From Hymenobacter tibetensis (GTDB lineage Bacteria; Bacteroidota; Bacteroidia; Cytophagales; Hymenobacteraceae), in assembly GCF_022827545.1 (NCBI RefSeq), contig NZ_CP094669.1, positions 5,511,001 through 5,575,000 on the forward strand: a stretch of DNA of 64,000 bases, given 5' to 3'. Under the pieces are notes generated by a model. The model was not told the origin of the DNA, made no database searches, and saw only the letters and a list, made by a program, of their open reading frames with translations. The first letter of the stretch is position 1. Each line of letters begins with the position of its first letter. The translations under genes and the position numbers were made by a program. Shown here piece by piece: positions 1 through 8,804 of the stretch.

Positions 1-646
1 ACATTGAAGTGCTAATACGTAGCTTAGGCAACCTATAGGCTGCAAATCCGGCCAGCCATATGGGCATCATCAACAAAATTTTGGGGCCGGCAATTACGCA
101 GGCTGCTATAAGAAGTGCCGTTGATTTCCAGCCTGCGCTACGAAAAAACCAGAGGCCGAAAATCATATAATACCAGAACTCATACCCTAATGACCACAAC
201 GGGGTGTTCATGGGCGGCGCAGCAGACATAAACCAGATTTCGTTCAAAAAACTGCCTGATAACAAATAACGAGGCAAGGATGCGCCTCTAGAATACATAT
301 CATGCAATTCTGGGGCAGCAGAGCTTACCACAATTTCTGCTATTCCAGTTATTATAAGAGCAGGAATGACCACAGAATATAAGCGGCTAAAGCGAGCTTG
401 CATATACTGGTGCAGTCCTCTATTATTAACCGTAGTGGTGTACGCAATAACATAACCCGACAAAGCAAAGAAGACGACAACTGCTGCATGAGCCAAGTTA
501 TGCAGGGGCGTTGCAGCATTATCCTCGGAAGGAAACCACATGGAATGTGCATGAAAAATTGCAACAAGCAAGGCAGCACCGAGCCTTATGGCATCTAAAA
601 ACAAACTGGAGTTTGCGTTGATCAAACGGGCAGGTGTTTCAGTCAT
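1..646 (-). CDS. acyltransferase 3 family membrane protein (partial, C-terminus beyond window)
   Basis: An open frame reads leftward from ATG at 646 and leaves the window, giving the first 215 residues. It shows the marks of the acyltransferase 3 (OafA/YrhL, NodX) family: an LDAIR segment at residues 17-21 leading into a membrane helix with FHAH at 31-34, FFALSGYVIA at 59-68, and NTPLWSLGYEFWYY at 147-160, then further helices. Family members acetylate or succinylate surface polysaccharides or lipids from the inner membrane; the substrate here cannot be told. The reading frame and the DNA around it are more AT-rich than the rest of the window, as is common for surface-polysaccharide genes gained by transfer. 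Start choice: the first ATG in frame, which leaves the usual short N-terminus. Confidence 0.85.
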   Translation of the reverse strand, partial: MTETPARLINANSSLFLDAIRLGAALLVAIFHAHSMWFPSEDNAATPLHNLAHAAVVVFFALSGYVIAYTTTVNNRGLHQYMQARFSRLYSVVIPALIITGIAEIVVSSAAPELHDMYSRGASLPRYLLSGSFLNEIWFMSAAPPMNTPLWSLGYEFWYYMIFGLWFFRSAGWKSTALLIAACVIAGPKILLMMPIWLAGFAAYRLPKLRISTSM

Positions 647-1110
647 ATGGTGTTAATTGTTTTGTGCCATCTTATAGGTTCCTAGAAATGGCGCACCCCT
701 CACAATATCAGCTTGATAAAAAACAAAAACAGCTGTATTTCAAGCCGCTAAGATAAAACCTTATTACTTAGCGACTAGCAAAAAGCATAGGGAAACTTGT
801 TATTATTCAAACATCTAGTTATCTGCAAGTAGGTCTTTAACCCCACTGGGCGCAGGTTTGGGCCTATTACCACATGCGGTTGAGAGCCACAAGAACTTGG
901 CTACACAACTTGATGCTACAGTGCTGAACGCAAGGGAATAGCCAGCAAAAAGGAAGGCGTATGTACTATGCGGCCACTCAATGACCACCATAGTGCATAC
1001 GCCTTCCTATCAACCAACATCACCTGTCAGTGCTTCCCCTTTTCAACCAGGCAGACCAGATGGCACCTAGTAGCGAAACTTAGAAGCACACAGTAGTGCC
1101 AGCTACTATT
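647..1110. other. AT-rich intergenic region
   Basis: I see no gene in these 464 bases. It holds the promoter side of the acyltransferase gene and, at 951-1008, the terminator hairpin of the fumarase gene. Base composition is AT-rich like the acyltransferase gene. Confidence 0.6.
951..1008 (-). terminator. rho-independent terminator of fumC
   Basis: Arms 951-970 and 989-1008 are complementary over 20 bases with one G-T wobble and an 18-base loop. Read on the minus strand, the hairpin follows the fumarase stop by about 100 bases and is directly followed by five T residues. Confidence 0.8.
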
Positions 1111-2514
1111 TTACTTCTTAATCTCGCCTACCATGTCCTCGGGTTTCAGCCACTCGTTGAACTGCTCCTCGGTGAGGTAGCCGAGTTGGAGCGCCGTTTC
1201 TTTCAGAGTTGAGCCGTTTTTGTGGGCGGTTTGAGCAATTTCGGCCGCTTTGTAGTACCCGATGTGTGGGTTCAGGGCCGTTACTAGCATCAGGCTGCTG
1301 TCTACGTGCTTCTTGATGTTGGCTTCAATCGGCTCGATGCCGGTGGCGCACTTGTCGTTGAAGCTCACGCATACGTCGCCGATGAGGCGGGCGGAGTGCA
1401 GAAAGTTGTAGATCATCACCGGCTTGAACACGTTCAGCTCGAAGTGGCCGTTCATGCCGCCGATGTTGATGGCTACATCGTTGCCCATTACCTGCGCAGC
1501 CACCATGGTCATGGCTTCGGCCTGGGTAGGGTTCACTTTGCCGGGCATGATGCTGGAGCCGGGCTCGTTGTCGGGGATATGCAGCTCCCCAATGCCGGCG
1601 CGCGGGCCCGAGGCCAGCAAACGGGTGTCGTTGGCAATCTTCATCAGGCTGGCAGCCACCGTTTTGAGGGCTCCGTGGGCTTCCACAATGGCATCGTGGG
1701 CAGCCAGGGCCTCGAACTTGTTTTCGGCGGTGATAAACGGCAGGCCCGTAAGGTCGGCAATGTGCTTGGCTACGTTTTCAGAATAGCCGGGAGGCGTGTT
1801 GATGCCCGTACCCACGGCGGTACCACCTAAAGCCAGCTCGGAGAGGTGCGCCAGCGTGTTCTTGATGGCGCGCAAGCCATGATCGAGCTGCGACACGTAG
1901 CCTGAAAACTCCTGCCCTACCGTGAGCGGCGTGGCATCCATGAGGTGGGTGCGGCCAATCTTCACGATGTGCATGAACTGCTCGCTCTTGGCGCGTAGTG
2001 TGTCGCGCAGCTTCTCGATACCGGGAATGGTAGTTTCCACCAGAATCTTGTAGGCTGCAATGTGCATGGCCGTTGGGAAGGTGTCGTTGCTGCTTTGGCT
2101 CTTGTTTACATCGTCGTTGGGCGCCAGCACCTTTTTCTCGTCGCTGAGCTGACCACCTTGCAGCACGTGGCCGCGGTACGCCACCACTTCGTTCACGTTC
2201 ATATTCGACTGCGTGCCCGAACCCGTCTGCCACACCACCAGCGGAAACTCCTTGTCGAGCTTACCTTCCAGGATTTCGTCGCACACTCGGCCAATCAGTT
2301 CGGCTTTTTCGGCAGGCAGAATACCAGCGTCGCGGTTGGTGAGGGCCGCAGCTTTTTTCAGGTACGCGAAAGCCTGGATGATTTCCTTGGGCATCCGGTT
2401 GATGTCCTGCGCAATTTGGAAGTTGTCGATGGAGCGCTGCGTTTGGGCGCCGTAGTAGGCGTCGGCGGGCACCTGCACGGTACCCATGGTGTCTTTCTCG
2501 GTGCGAAACTGCAT
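1111..2514 (-). CDS. fumC: class II fumarate hydratase
   Basis: 467 residues, the normal length of class II fumarase. It interconverts fumarate and L-malate in the TCA cycle as a cytosolic homotetramer. Visible motifs: the fumarate lyase signature [11 protein letters not shown] at residues 319-329, [13 protein letters not shown] near the N-terminus (substrate site), and [10 protein letters not shown] around the middle (catalytic His). The frame is open further upstream, but those residues are not fumarase-like; [11 protein letters not shown] at 2514 matches the usual family start. The gene stands alone, with its own terminator downstream. Class II enzymes lack the iron-sulfur cluster of class I. 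The close relative aspartase is less likely because the motif set and length match FumC. Confidence 0.96.
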   Translation of the reverse strand: MQFRTEKDTMGTVQVPADAYYGAQTQRSIDNFQIAQDINRMPKEIIQAFAYLKKAAALTNRDAGILPAEKAELIGRVCDEILEGKLDKEFPLVVWQTGSGTQSNMNVNEVVAYRGHVLQGGQLSDEKKVLAPNDDVNKSQSSNDTFPTAMHIAAYKILVETTIPGIEKLRDTLRAKSEQFMHIVKIGRTHLMDATPLTVGQEFSGYVSQLDHGLRAIKNTLAHLSELALGGTAVGTGINTPPGYSENVAKHIADLTGLPFITAENKFEALAAHDAIVEAHGALKTVAASLMKIANDTRLLASGPRAGIGELHIPDNEPGSSIMPGKVNPTQAEAMTMVAAQVMGNDVAINIGGMNGHFELNVFKPVMIYNFLHSARLIGDVCVSFNDKCATGIEPIEANIKKHVDSSLMLVTALNPHIGYYKAAEIAQTAHKNGSTLKETALQLGYLTEEQFNEWLKPEDMVGEIKK

Positions 2515-2775
2515 GAAGTGGGTAATTAGGTGAAGGGGTGAGTGAGCTGTCCGTTGCCAGCTACCGGCTACCAGTTGCGAGTTCCATGCTAGTACTAACC
2601 AGTAACCAAAGACTGGTGGTTCGCAACTGTATCGAAGGCGGGCAAAAGTACACACCACACCGGCTCCGGGCTAACTAGTTCATAATTCTGTTATCACGCC
2701 CCTCCGAGCCCCCAGATATAGTCAAGCTACCGGCGTCTTGCGTACACTCACCTAACCATCCTTACCAATCGAGCC

Positions 2776-3024
2776 ATGAACAAGACTTTCGAATCAGAAT
2801 CCGACGCCCTAGCTACCCCATCCGAGACGCCAACTACCGCTCAAGCCCCGGCCACCACTTCCGGCACCGACGACGCAGCCCGCGAAAAGCAGCCCGTACC
2901 TGCCGGCAACGGAGCCCCCGACTACAGCGACGTAGAAATTAAGACCGAATCGGATTTGCCACAGCCCGAGAAACCCGGCGGCAGCGCCACCGAACCCGAA
3001 AGCGGCGGCGGCTACAGCGGCTAG
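2776..3024 (+). CDS. small acidic disordered protein, unknown function
   Basis: 82 residues, rich in Pro, Thr, Ala, Ser, Glu and Asp, without a signal peptide, membrane helix or recognisable domain; it ends in a Gly/Ser-rich tail. It is probably intrinsically disordered. Base composition and codon use match the neighbouring genes, and a strong hairpin follows the stop, which supports a real gene. It resembles in character the small hydrophilic proteins at 8805-9020 and 9084-9596. No function can be assigned. Confidence 0.6.
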   Translation: MNKTFESESDALATPSETPTTAQAPATTSGTDDAAREKQPVPAGNGAPDYSDVEIKTESDLPQPEKPGGSATEPESGGGYSG

Positions 3025-3044
3025 TATAGCCCTAGCACCCGAGT

Positions 3045-3105
3045 ACAACAGAACAAGCCGTTTCGAATATGCATGCAGCACATTCGAAACGGCTTGTTCT
3101 GTTGT
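3045..3105. terminator. bidirectional terminator hairpin
   Basis: A perfect 24-base inverted repeat (3045-3068 and 3082-3105) with a 13-base loop lies between two convergent genes, 21 bases after the stop of the plus-strand gene and 9 bases after the stop of the minus-strand gene. It lacks a long T run in either direction, but its position and strength suggest it ends transcription from both sides. Confidence 0.7.
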
Positions 3106-3114
3106 TACAGTACC

Positions 3115-4632
3115 CTACCGCTGATCCTCGAGGCGAAACGGCACGCTGATTTCCACCGTGCGAGTTGTGCGTTGGCCTTTCGCAATAGCTGGATACCACT
3201 TCGGGCCCTCCTTGAGCAGCCGGATAGCTTCGGCATCACACTCCTTTGACAGCCCGCGCAACACGGTAATATCCTGCAAGCTACCATCAGCGGCCACCAC
3301 AAATTTTAGTTTGACGGTACCTTCTTTGCCGTCCTTCAACGCCTTTTCTGGGTACTCCAGCTTCTGCTTCAGGTACTCCTGAAATGCCTTGTAGCCGCCT
3401 GCGGGCAAAGCTCCAATTGATATAGGCGCGGGCGGACGCTCACGGCGCACGACCACCACTTCATTCAACGACTTGCTGTCGGGAGCCAGCGCCAGGGCCA
3501 TGGCGCTATCCGAGGGGCTAATGGCTTGCTCTGAAGACACAAACCCAACCGAGTGAAAAGTCAGTGTCTTCACCGATTCTGGCACCAGCAGGGAAAAGGA
3601 CCCGTCGGCAGCCGTACTGGCCCCGATGGCGGTACCCTTAGCCAACACTGTTACGCCGGGGAGGCCCGCGCCACTGCTGCGGTCCGTAACTTGGCCCCGC
3701 ACTACGCGCATACCCGCCGGAGCAGGAGCCGCCGATACGATTTGCCCATGCAGGGTGTTGCGGTCTACTGGCACCGTAGCTGGCTCGGCCGCTGGAACCC
3801 GGGCCATTATGGCAGCAGAGGCGTTGGTCTTTGCTTTCCTGGCCCTACTCATCTCGACTGGTGACGCTTGCCTGCTTAAGTCAGACGAGTTGCCGTTCGA
3901 GGCTACCTGCACGGTATCGGCGGAGCGAAGGGTGCTAGCAGCTAGGTCGTTTTCGGGAGCAGCGGCTACACCCGCCACATCTACCCCCGACATACCAACG
4001 GCTTCCGGCTCTTTTCTGTCGGCGAGTATCCGTGGGCGGCTTCTAGCTTGAAGCCCTGTGCGTGGCTGGCGGTTGGCGGCTATGAGCGGTGCGCGCTCCG
4101 CCGGAACAGGCGCAGCGGCCACAGCCTCATCTGCTGATACAAACGCGTTTTGTGGGGCAGTCGGCTTCGAGGAGGAAGACGCCTCGGGTTGCGTTTTCGC
4201 TGTCACATCAGCCTTGGTTTCGCTCCGGCGCATAGCCACTTGCGATGCCGCCGCCGGACCTTCAGTAGTGCGGCGTACGCCTAGCCATACGGCCGCACTT
4301 ACCAGCAGCAGCAATACGGCCGCTGCCAATTGGCGCCAGGGCCACAGCGGCACTACGGGGGCAACCTCGGGCGCTTCATTGGCTAGGCGGGCGTGCAGGC
4401 GCGCGTGCAGGTCGGTGAGGGCGCGGTCGGTGGTGGCGAGGTCGGTTTGGGAGAGGCCGTCGAGGATGTCGGCACAGCGGGTGCAGGACAGCGTATGGGC
4501 CTCCACACGGTGTTGCTCGGCCGGTGGCAGCGTACCGGCCACGTACTGCCGCAGCACTGCCATCGGCAAGTGCTGCCCCCCCGACGAACCGGGGGACAGT
4601 GGGGAAGCAGGAAACTGGTCAGCGGGCCGCAT
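3115..4632 (-). CDS. membrane anti-sigma-like protein with carboxypeptidase-regulatory-like and TonB C-terminal domains
   Basis: 505 residues. The N-terminus carries a zinc-binding anti-sigma motif, H46-x3-C50-x2-C53, followed by one membrane helix at about 100-119. After a long Ala/Pro-rich spacer there is a carboxypeptidase D regulatory-like domain (about 309-385), directly followed by LNEVVVV, which resembles the TonB-box region of SusC proteins, and then a TonB C-terminal domain (about 412-505, with YPEKAL, EGTVKLKFVV and AIRLLKEGPKW). With one helix, the zinc finger would be in the cytoplasm and the TonB domain in the periplasm. The start codon overlaps the end of the sigma factor gene by 14 bases, so the two are co-translated and this protein most likely holds that sigma factor. 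Each family is known; the combined role as anti-sigma plus energy transducer is inferred. Confidence 0.85.
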   Translation of the reverse strand: MRPADQFPASPLSPGSSGGQHLPMAVLRQYVAGTLPPAEQHRVEAHTLSCTRCADILDGLSQTDLATTDRALTDLHARLHARLANEAPEVAPVVPLWPWRQLAAAVLLLLVSAAVWLGVRRTTEGPAAASQVAMRRSETKADVTAKTQPEASSSSKPTAPQNAFVSADEAVAAAPVPAERAPLIAANRQPRTGLQARSRPRILADRKEPEAVGMSGVDVAGVAAAPENDLAASTLRSADTVQVASNGNSSDLSRQASPVEMSRARKAKTNASAAIMARVPAAEPATVPVDRNTLHGQIVSAAPAPAGMRVVRGQVTDRSSGAGLPGVTVLAKGTAIGASTAADGSFSLLVPESVKTLTFHSVGFVSSEQAISPSDSAMALALAPDSKSLNEVVVVRRERPPAPISIGALPAGGYKAFQEYLKQKLEYPEKALKDGKEGTVKLKFVVAADGSLQDITVLRGLSKECDAEAIRLLKEGPKWYPAIAKGQRTTRTVEISVPFRLEDQR

Positions 4633-5266
4633 CAGAAGAAAACGAAGTGGTGGGCGGTGAAGATTCGAGGTGGCGCTTCAGGTTGCGCTTACCGTTTTGC
4701 AAATGGCTTTTTACCGTGTTCAGGTCGTATCCGGTTTCCGTGCTGATGTCGCGGTAGCATTTCTTTTCCAAGAAGAACAGTTCCAAACATCGTCGTTGAC
4801 CGGCAGGTAGCGCACTCATGGCGTGTTCCAGGGCTTGCAGGCGGGCTTCGGTGAACGTCGCTTCGTCGGGGTCATCGTCTTGCAGATGCTCGGCAACCAC
4901 CGATTCCATATCTGCGGGGTTCGGAAAATGCAGAACCAGGGCACCCCCTCGGTCGGGGCCGGGGCGCTGCCGAGCCCGCAGCACCATCAGGCAGTGGTTG
5001 CGGGCCGTTGCGTGCAGCCAGGCCGGAAAGTGGTCAACCTCGTGGCGCCGCAGCTTTTCCACCAGCTGCTCGAAGAGTTGCATCACGGCATCTTGGGCAT
5101 CGGCCTCGCCTGGCCCCAAATACCGCCGACAGATAGCAAACACTTCCGGCATGTGCCGCTCATACAGCACCCCGAGGTCGGCTACTACGCCTTCTTGGCG
5201 GTAGCGAGCCAGCAACTCCTCGTCGGATAACTCGGTCGGCGACTTAGGACGGCGTTTGAAGAACAT
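4619..5266 (-). CDS. ECF-type RNA polymerase sigma factor
   Basis: 215 residues from ATG at 5266. Region 2 is visible near residues 20-100 (ELSDEELLARYR, VLYERHMPEVFAICRRYLG, AWLHATARNHCLMVLR), and region 4 near 145-205 (AMSALPAGQRRCLELFFLEKKCYRDIS, then a helix-turn-helix NTVKSHLQNGKRNLKRHL). This is the ordinary two-domain layout of extracytoplasmic-function sigma factors, which direct polymerase to a small regulon once released by a membrane anti-sigma factor. The overlapping downstream gene codes for such a protein. The frame runs 22 codons further upstream, but MFFKRRPKSP is the more usual beginning and the extra residues carry no family features. Confidence 0.92.
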   Translation of the reverse strand: MFFKRRPKSPTELSDEELLARYRQEGVVADLGVLYERHMPEVFAICRRYLGPGEADAQDAVMQLFEQLVEKLRRHEVDHFPAWLHATARNHCLMVLRARQRPGPDRGGALVLHFPNPADMESVVAEHLQDDDPDEATFTEARLQALEHAMSALPAGQRRCLELFFLEKKCYRDISTETGYDLNTVKSHLQNGKRNLKRHLESSPPTTSFSSDAAR

Positions 5267-5657
5267 AGCACAAGACACTCCGGGTAGTAACGGCCTCTTG
5301 TGCGACGCGCCAGCCGCCGGCTGCCCCGCCAAGATACGGCGGTTGCAGTTGCCAGACCAGCCGGTAGCTGGCTCGGTTTCGGTGGCCGGCTACAAGGTTT
5401 GCCACCGATCCTTTTCCAGTGCATAGGCCAGCGCAGTGACGCTACTCTTGTGCTGTCTCTCAGAAAACCGGAGCGCGGCAATTGCACCCAGGTTTTATTG
5501 AATTGTGTGCTGCGGCGAATATTCGATGGACAGGGCATAAGACCCTCAAAAAGCTCGCTTTTCACCGTCCGCCGACCGTGATTCCACGTTATCTTGTTTC
5601 GCTTTTGCCTGCTACTTGCTTGCCGCAGGCTTTCTTTTTATCCTTCTCCCTGGTGCC
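5267..5657. other. divergent intergenic region between two sigma modules
   Basis: About 390 bases without a convincing gene. It must hold the promoters of the leftward sigma/TonB operon and the rightward sigma-like/TPR operon. The open frames on both strands here have no family resemblance. I could not pick out a clear promoter. Confidence 0.5.
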
Positions 5658-6149
5658 GTGCCACAGCCTCTCGCCGATACGCTGACCCACCTTCGCGTGG
5701 GCAACCAGACTTTCCTGATCAATTTCTATCGGGATTACCGCGACGATTTTGCGCAGTGGGCGCGCCAACATCAGCAGCTTGAGCGCTCCGCCGCGCATGA
5801 GTTGTTGCGCTCCGTGCTGGTTGAGTTCTATAACCAGGTAGTTGACGGCCGCCTAACCAAGCTTCCGCCCGACCTGCGCGCTCATGTGTATGGCATGGCG
5901 GTCCAGCAACCCCAAGCTTCTGCTACTGATTCTCTGCCCCCTGCCGAAGCCAACCGCCGTCGGCAGCTGCTTGGCCTATTTGGCCAGCTCAGCCCCGACT
6001 GCCAGCAGGTACTGATGTTCTTTTACTTCCGCGGCTACAACTTCAAGAAGCTTGCCGTTAAAATGGGATTCGCCAACGCCACCGTGGGCAGAATCCAGAA
6101 ATCGGGCTGCCTCCGGCGCTTGTATGAGCTGCACCTACGTGCTGTGTGA
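5658..6149 (+). CDS. divergent sigma-70-like regulator
   Basis: 163 residues if the GTG at 5658 is used; the frame stays open to TTG at 5616. The C-terminal part resembles sigma region 4: LFGQLSPDCQQVLMFFYFRGY, then a helix-turn-helix with KKLAVKMGFANATVGRIQKSG and CLRRLYEL. The N-terminal part (FYRDYRDDFAQWARQH) looks like a reduced region 2. It therefore seems to be an ECF-like sigma factor of the short, diverged kind found with TPR-containing membrane partners in Bacteroidota. It is followed after 54 bases by just such a membrane protein. No ATG lies near the N-terminus, so the start is uncertain; the hydrophobic stretch gained from the TTG start is probably not translated. Confidence 0.7.
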   Translation: MPQPLADTLTHLRVGNQTFLINFYRDYRDDFAQWARQHQQLERSAAHELLRSVLVEFYNQVVDGRLTKLPPDLRAHVYGMAVQQPQASATDSLPPAEANRRRQLLGLFGQLSPDCQQVLMFFYFRGYNFKKLAVKMGFANATVGRIQKSGCLRRLYELHLRAV

Positions 6150-6203
6150 GTCAGCAGCCAACCACTCCCATTCAGCTTTCTATACTCCATTACTCCCTAT
6201 ACC

Positions 6204-6989
6204 ATGGACCTGCGCCCCTACCTGGATGAGCTAGAGCGTTTTGCTGACGGGCAACTGTCGGAGGCGGAGCAGGAAGCTTTTGAGTTGCGTTTGGCGCAAG
6301 ACGAGAAGCTGAACGCAGCCTATGAAGCCTACGAGCAGTTCACCGCCGACCTACGCTGGGTGGCCGGCCACGAAACCCTGCGCAATCGGCTCCGCAACCT
6401 CGACAAGCGGCTCGACCAACGCCAGGTGGCACTGGCTAGCATCCAAACTCGTTCTCGCACCAACCGCACCCGGTGGATAGTGGTGGCGGCCGTGGCGGTG
6501 CTGGTATTGGCCGCGGGGCTGTGGCTGCTGGTCCGCCCGCGCCCCCTCGACGCGGAAGAAGCCTGGGCCCGCTACTACGTACCCGACCCCGGACTGACGG
6601 AAGTGGCAGCCCAAGCCACCAACACCCCCCTTATGGTAGAAGCCATGCGCCAATACCGCGACGGTCACTATCCGGCGGCGCTGCACTCGTTGCGGCGGGT
6701 AGCAGCGGCCAACGTAGGCGACGATACACTGCTGTACTACACCGGCGTGGTGTTGCTCCGGCACAATGAGGCGGGGGCGGCACGCTCCTACCTGACCCGT
6801 GCCACGCAGCAGCCAGCTTCGGCCCTCGCGGGCAAGGCGCGCTACCACTTGGCCATGGCTCAATGGCGGACCGGCCAGGTGCCGCAAGCGCGTACCAACT
6901 TGCAAACCGTCGCCGCCGATCCACAAAATCCGTATCAATTGCACGCCCAACAAGTGCTGCGTGCTCAAGTGCTGCTTCCTCGCGACTAG
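6204..6989 (+). CDS. anti-sigma-like single-pass membrane protein with TPR-like repeats
   Basis: 261 residues. The first 50 resemble the cytoplasmic segment of Bacteroidota anti-sigma proteins (YLDELERFADGQLSEAEQEAFE, LRLAQDEKL). A basic stretch (NRTRW) and one membrane helix follow at about 91-110 (IVVAAVAVLVLAAGLWLLV). The rest, predicted to be periplasmic, contains helical pairs of TPR type: MRQYRDGHYPAALHSLRRV, DDTLLYYTGVVLLRHNEAGAA, ARYHLAMAQWRTGQVPQA. It follows the sigma-like gene closely and in the same direction, so it probably binds that protein and senses an envelope signal through its TPR part. No zinc-finger motif is present, unlike in the neighbouring module. Confidence 0.75.
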   Translation: MDLRPYLDELERFADGQLSEAEQEAFELRLAQDEKLNAAYEAYEQFTADLRWVAGHETLRNRLRNLDKRLDQRQVALASIQTRSRTNRTRWIVVAAVAVLVLAAGLWLLVRPRPLDAEEAWARYYVPDPGLTEVAAQATNTPLMVEAMRQYRDGHYPAALHSLRRVAAANVGDDTLLYYTGVVLLRHNEAGAARSYLTRATQQPASALAGKARYHLAMAQWRTGQVPQARTNLQTVAADPQNPYQLHAQQVLRAQVLLPRD

Positions 6990-7062
6990 ATACGCGCAAG
7001 CCGCGGTGCTTCTGTGCTTGCGCAGCAGCCCAACAAGGCGGTTTTTCTAGTCCCGATTTAGT

Positions 7063-7803
7063 ATGCCTACTGCACCTGCCCCAACAGCTTCCGTTGTTCC
7101 AGCCGCCATCAGCCTCATTATTCCCACCTATAAGGAAGAAGGGCACATAGGAGCTTTAGTGCGTTATCTGCAAAAAACTGCGGGTTCCGACGATGCCCTG
7201 GAAATTGTGGTGGTTGACGCCCACAGCCCCGACGGCACGGCCACGGAAGCCCAACAGGCAGGCGCGCACGTGGTTCACTGCCCGCACAAAGGCCGCGCTG
7301 TGCAGCTCAACTATGGCGCGCACGAGGCCACCGGCGACATCCTGTATTTTCTGCACGCCGATAGCTATCCGCCCGCCGGATTCAGCCAGGAAATTCGGGC
7401 GGCCGTGCAGCAAGGCCATGGGGCGGGCTGCTACCGCCTGGCCTTCGACCACCCTAGCTGGTTTTTGAAAATCAACGCCTGGTTCACCCGTTTTCGCTTG
7501 AAAGTGTTTCGTTTCGGCGACCAAAGCCTGTTCGTACGGCGAGACATTTTCACGGCAATTGGCGGGTACCGGGAAGACATGCTGGTGCTGGAAGATCAGG
7601 AAATAACGCGGCGACTAGGGCGAGTTGCCCGGTTCCAGATTTTGCCAGGCCCCATCGTCACGTCGGCGCGCAAGTACCGCGAGAATGGCGTGTGGCGGCT
7701 GCAAAGCATTTATTATCTGCTCACTACAATGTACCGGTTGGGCGCTTCTCAGCAGCGTATGGTGGACATGTATCGCACGATGATTCGGCAGGACAAGGTG
7801 TGA
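7063..7803 (+). CDS. TIGR04283-type family 2 glycosyltransferase
   Basis: 246 residues. It has a GT-A fold N-terminus with SLIIPTYKEEGHI, VVVDAHSPDGT and the metal-binding LHADSYPP (D-containing motif), followed by GGYREDMLVLEDQEITRRL, the acceptor-side ED motif. This pattern and length fit the TIGR04283 family, some members of which are linked to arsenosugar synthesis in other bacteria; nothing next to it here concerns arsenic, so the acceptor is unknown. The C-terminal third (RRLGRVARFQILPGPIVTSARKYRENG) matches the family end. The gene stands alone, after the sigma-like operon. Confidence 0.85.
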   Translation: MPTAPAPTASVVPAAISLIIPTYKEEGHIGALVRYLQKTAGSDDALEIVVVDAHSPDGTATEAQQAGAHVVHCPHKGRAVQLNYGAHEATGDILYFLHADSYPPAGFSQEIRAAVQQGHGAGCYRLAFDHPSWFLKINAWFTRFRLKVFRFGDQSLFVRRDIFTAIGGYREDMLVLEDQEITRRLGRVARFQILPGPIVTSARKYRENGVWRLQSIYYLLTTMYRLGASQQRMVDMYRTMIRQDKV

Positions 7804-7975
7804 GAAATGAAACCCCGCTCAACTAGTGCGAGGTACCCACAGGTTTCCCTCCAGAGTCGAGGACATCCACTATAGCATCTCCCGGCGCAGCAAGGGTTAA
7901 ATCACTTCGTTGCCAACCCACTGCTTGAAACGCACGTGGGTAGTGCGTAAGAGGCTATGGCAGCCATCAGGCGCT

Positions 7976-8674
7976 TCAGCGGCGGGCAATAGTGTATTGC
8001 CCGTCGATGTTGCGCTGCAAGGTCAGCTCGAATGAGTCGAGTTCGAGGGCCGCTAGGTGGGCAAGCTCGGGGTTGTGCCTGTAGACGCAACCCGTATCGA
8101 GGCTGATGGCTTGGGCTTGGGTGCGGGCTTGGCGCTGTACCTCGGCCGTGGGTGTGGGGACATGGCCGTGCAGCAGGCGCCGGTCTTGCAGGCGTGAGGC
8201 ATCAAATGTGAATTGCTTGATGTTGAGCATACTATGCCAGTCGGCACGCATTCGGTCGGGGGGTAACCGGAAGTTGTAGCCCGCATGTACCAGTGAAAAC
8301 CCGGGTACATCAAGCTGGTGCGGCAAAGCATCTAGCCAGCTTACATACTCTTGTGGAATATCCTTGGCGTGGGCTACCCCAAAACTTTCCAGCGTTAGTT
8401 GCCGGTCGGTGGACGAAGCCCAGGTGAGGTGTTGCAAGTCGCGGGCGGCATCCAGGAGTTCCTGGTCGTGGTTGCCGCGCAAGCAGTGCACCCGAAACCC
8501 GTGTTTTTGCAGCGCCATCAGGTAATCGAGCACGCCACGGCTATCGGGGCCCTTGTTCACATAATCGCCGAGCACGAAGAGTTCGTCTTCCGGCTTCAAT
8601 TTCAGTTTCTGTTCAATCAGGAATTGGAACGTTCGTAAGCAGCCGTGCAAGTCGGTGGTAGCGTAGCGGGCCAT
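7976..8674 (-). CDS. metallophosphoesterase, serine/threonine phosphatase type
   Basis: 232 residues from ATG at 8674. All metal-binding blocks of the calcineurin-like phosphatase family are present: D8-x-H10 (TTDLHGC), GDYVNKGPDS, GNHDQE, the VHAG block and LLHGHVPT. It resembles bacterial PPP-type protein phosphatases and diadenosine tetraphosphatases of the PrpA/ApaH group; the small size and lack of membrane helices point to a soluble cytosolic enzyme. The frame extends 67 codons upstream without family features, so the ATG just before the ARYATTDLHG segment is preferred. Substrate unknown. Confidence 0.9.
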   Translation of the reverse strand: MARYATTDLHGCLRTFQFLIEQKLKLKPEDELFVLGDYVNKGPDSRGVLDYLMALQKHGFRVHCLRGNHDQELLDAARDLQHLTWASSTDRQLTLESFGVAHAKDIPQEYVSWLDALPHQLDVPGFSLVHAGYNFRLPPDRMRADWHSMLNIKQFTFDASRLQDRRLLHGHVPTPTAEVQRQARTQAQAISLDTGCVYRHNPELAHLAALELDSFELTLQRNIDGQYTIARR

Positions 8675-8750
8675 AGGGCAGAGAAGAGCGAAGAGAGCGG
8701 ACGTGAGCGGGCAATAGTGCCGGGCGCAGCAGTACGTAGTGCGTTTATAT

Positions 8751-8792
8751 AAAGAAAAAGCACCTTTCCGGAATGGAAGGTGCTTTTTCTTT
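8751..8792 (-). terminator. rho-independent terminator
   Basis: Complementary arms 8751-8766 and 8777-8792 (16 perfect pairs, ten-base loop that can pair further). It lies 12 bases after the stop of the minus-strand gene 8805-9020, with A-rich and T-rich flanks on both sides of the stem typical of intrinsic terminators. Confidence 0.85.
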
Positions 8793-8804
8793 ATGAGAGG
8801 TAGC

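Noticed and set aside
1306..2529. Plus-strand frames of 120-174 residues opposite fumC
   Set aside because: Antisense to a fully conserved enzyme; no start context or domain.
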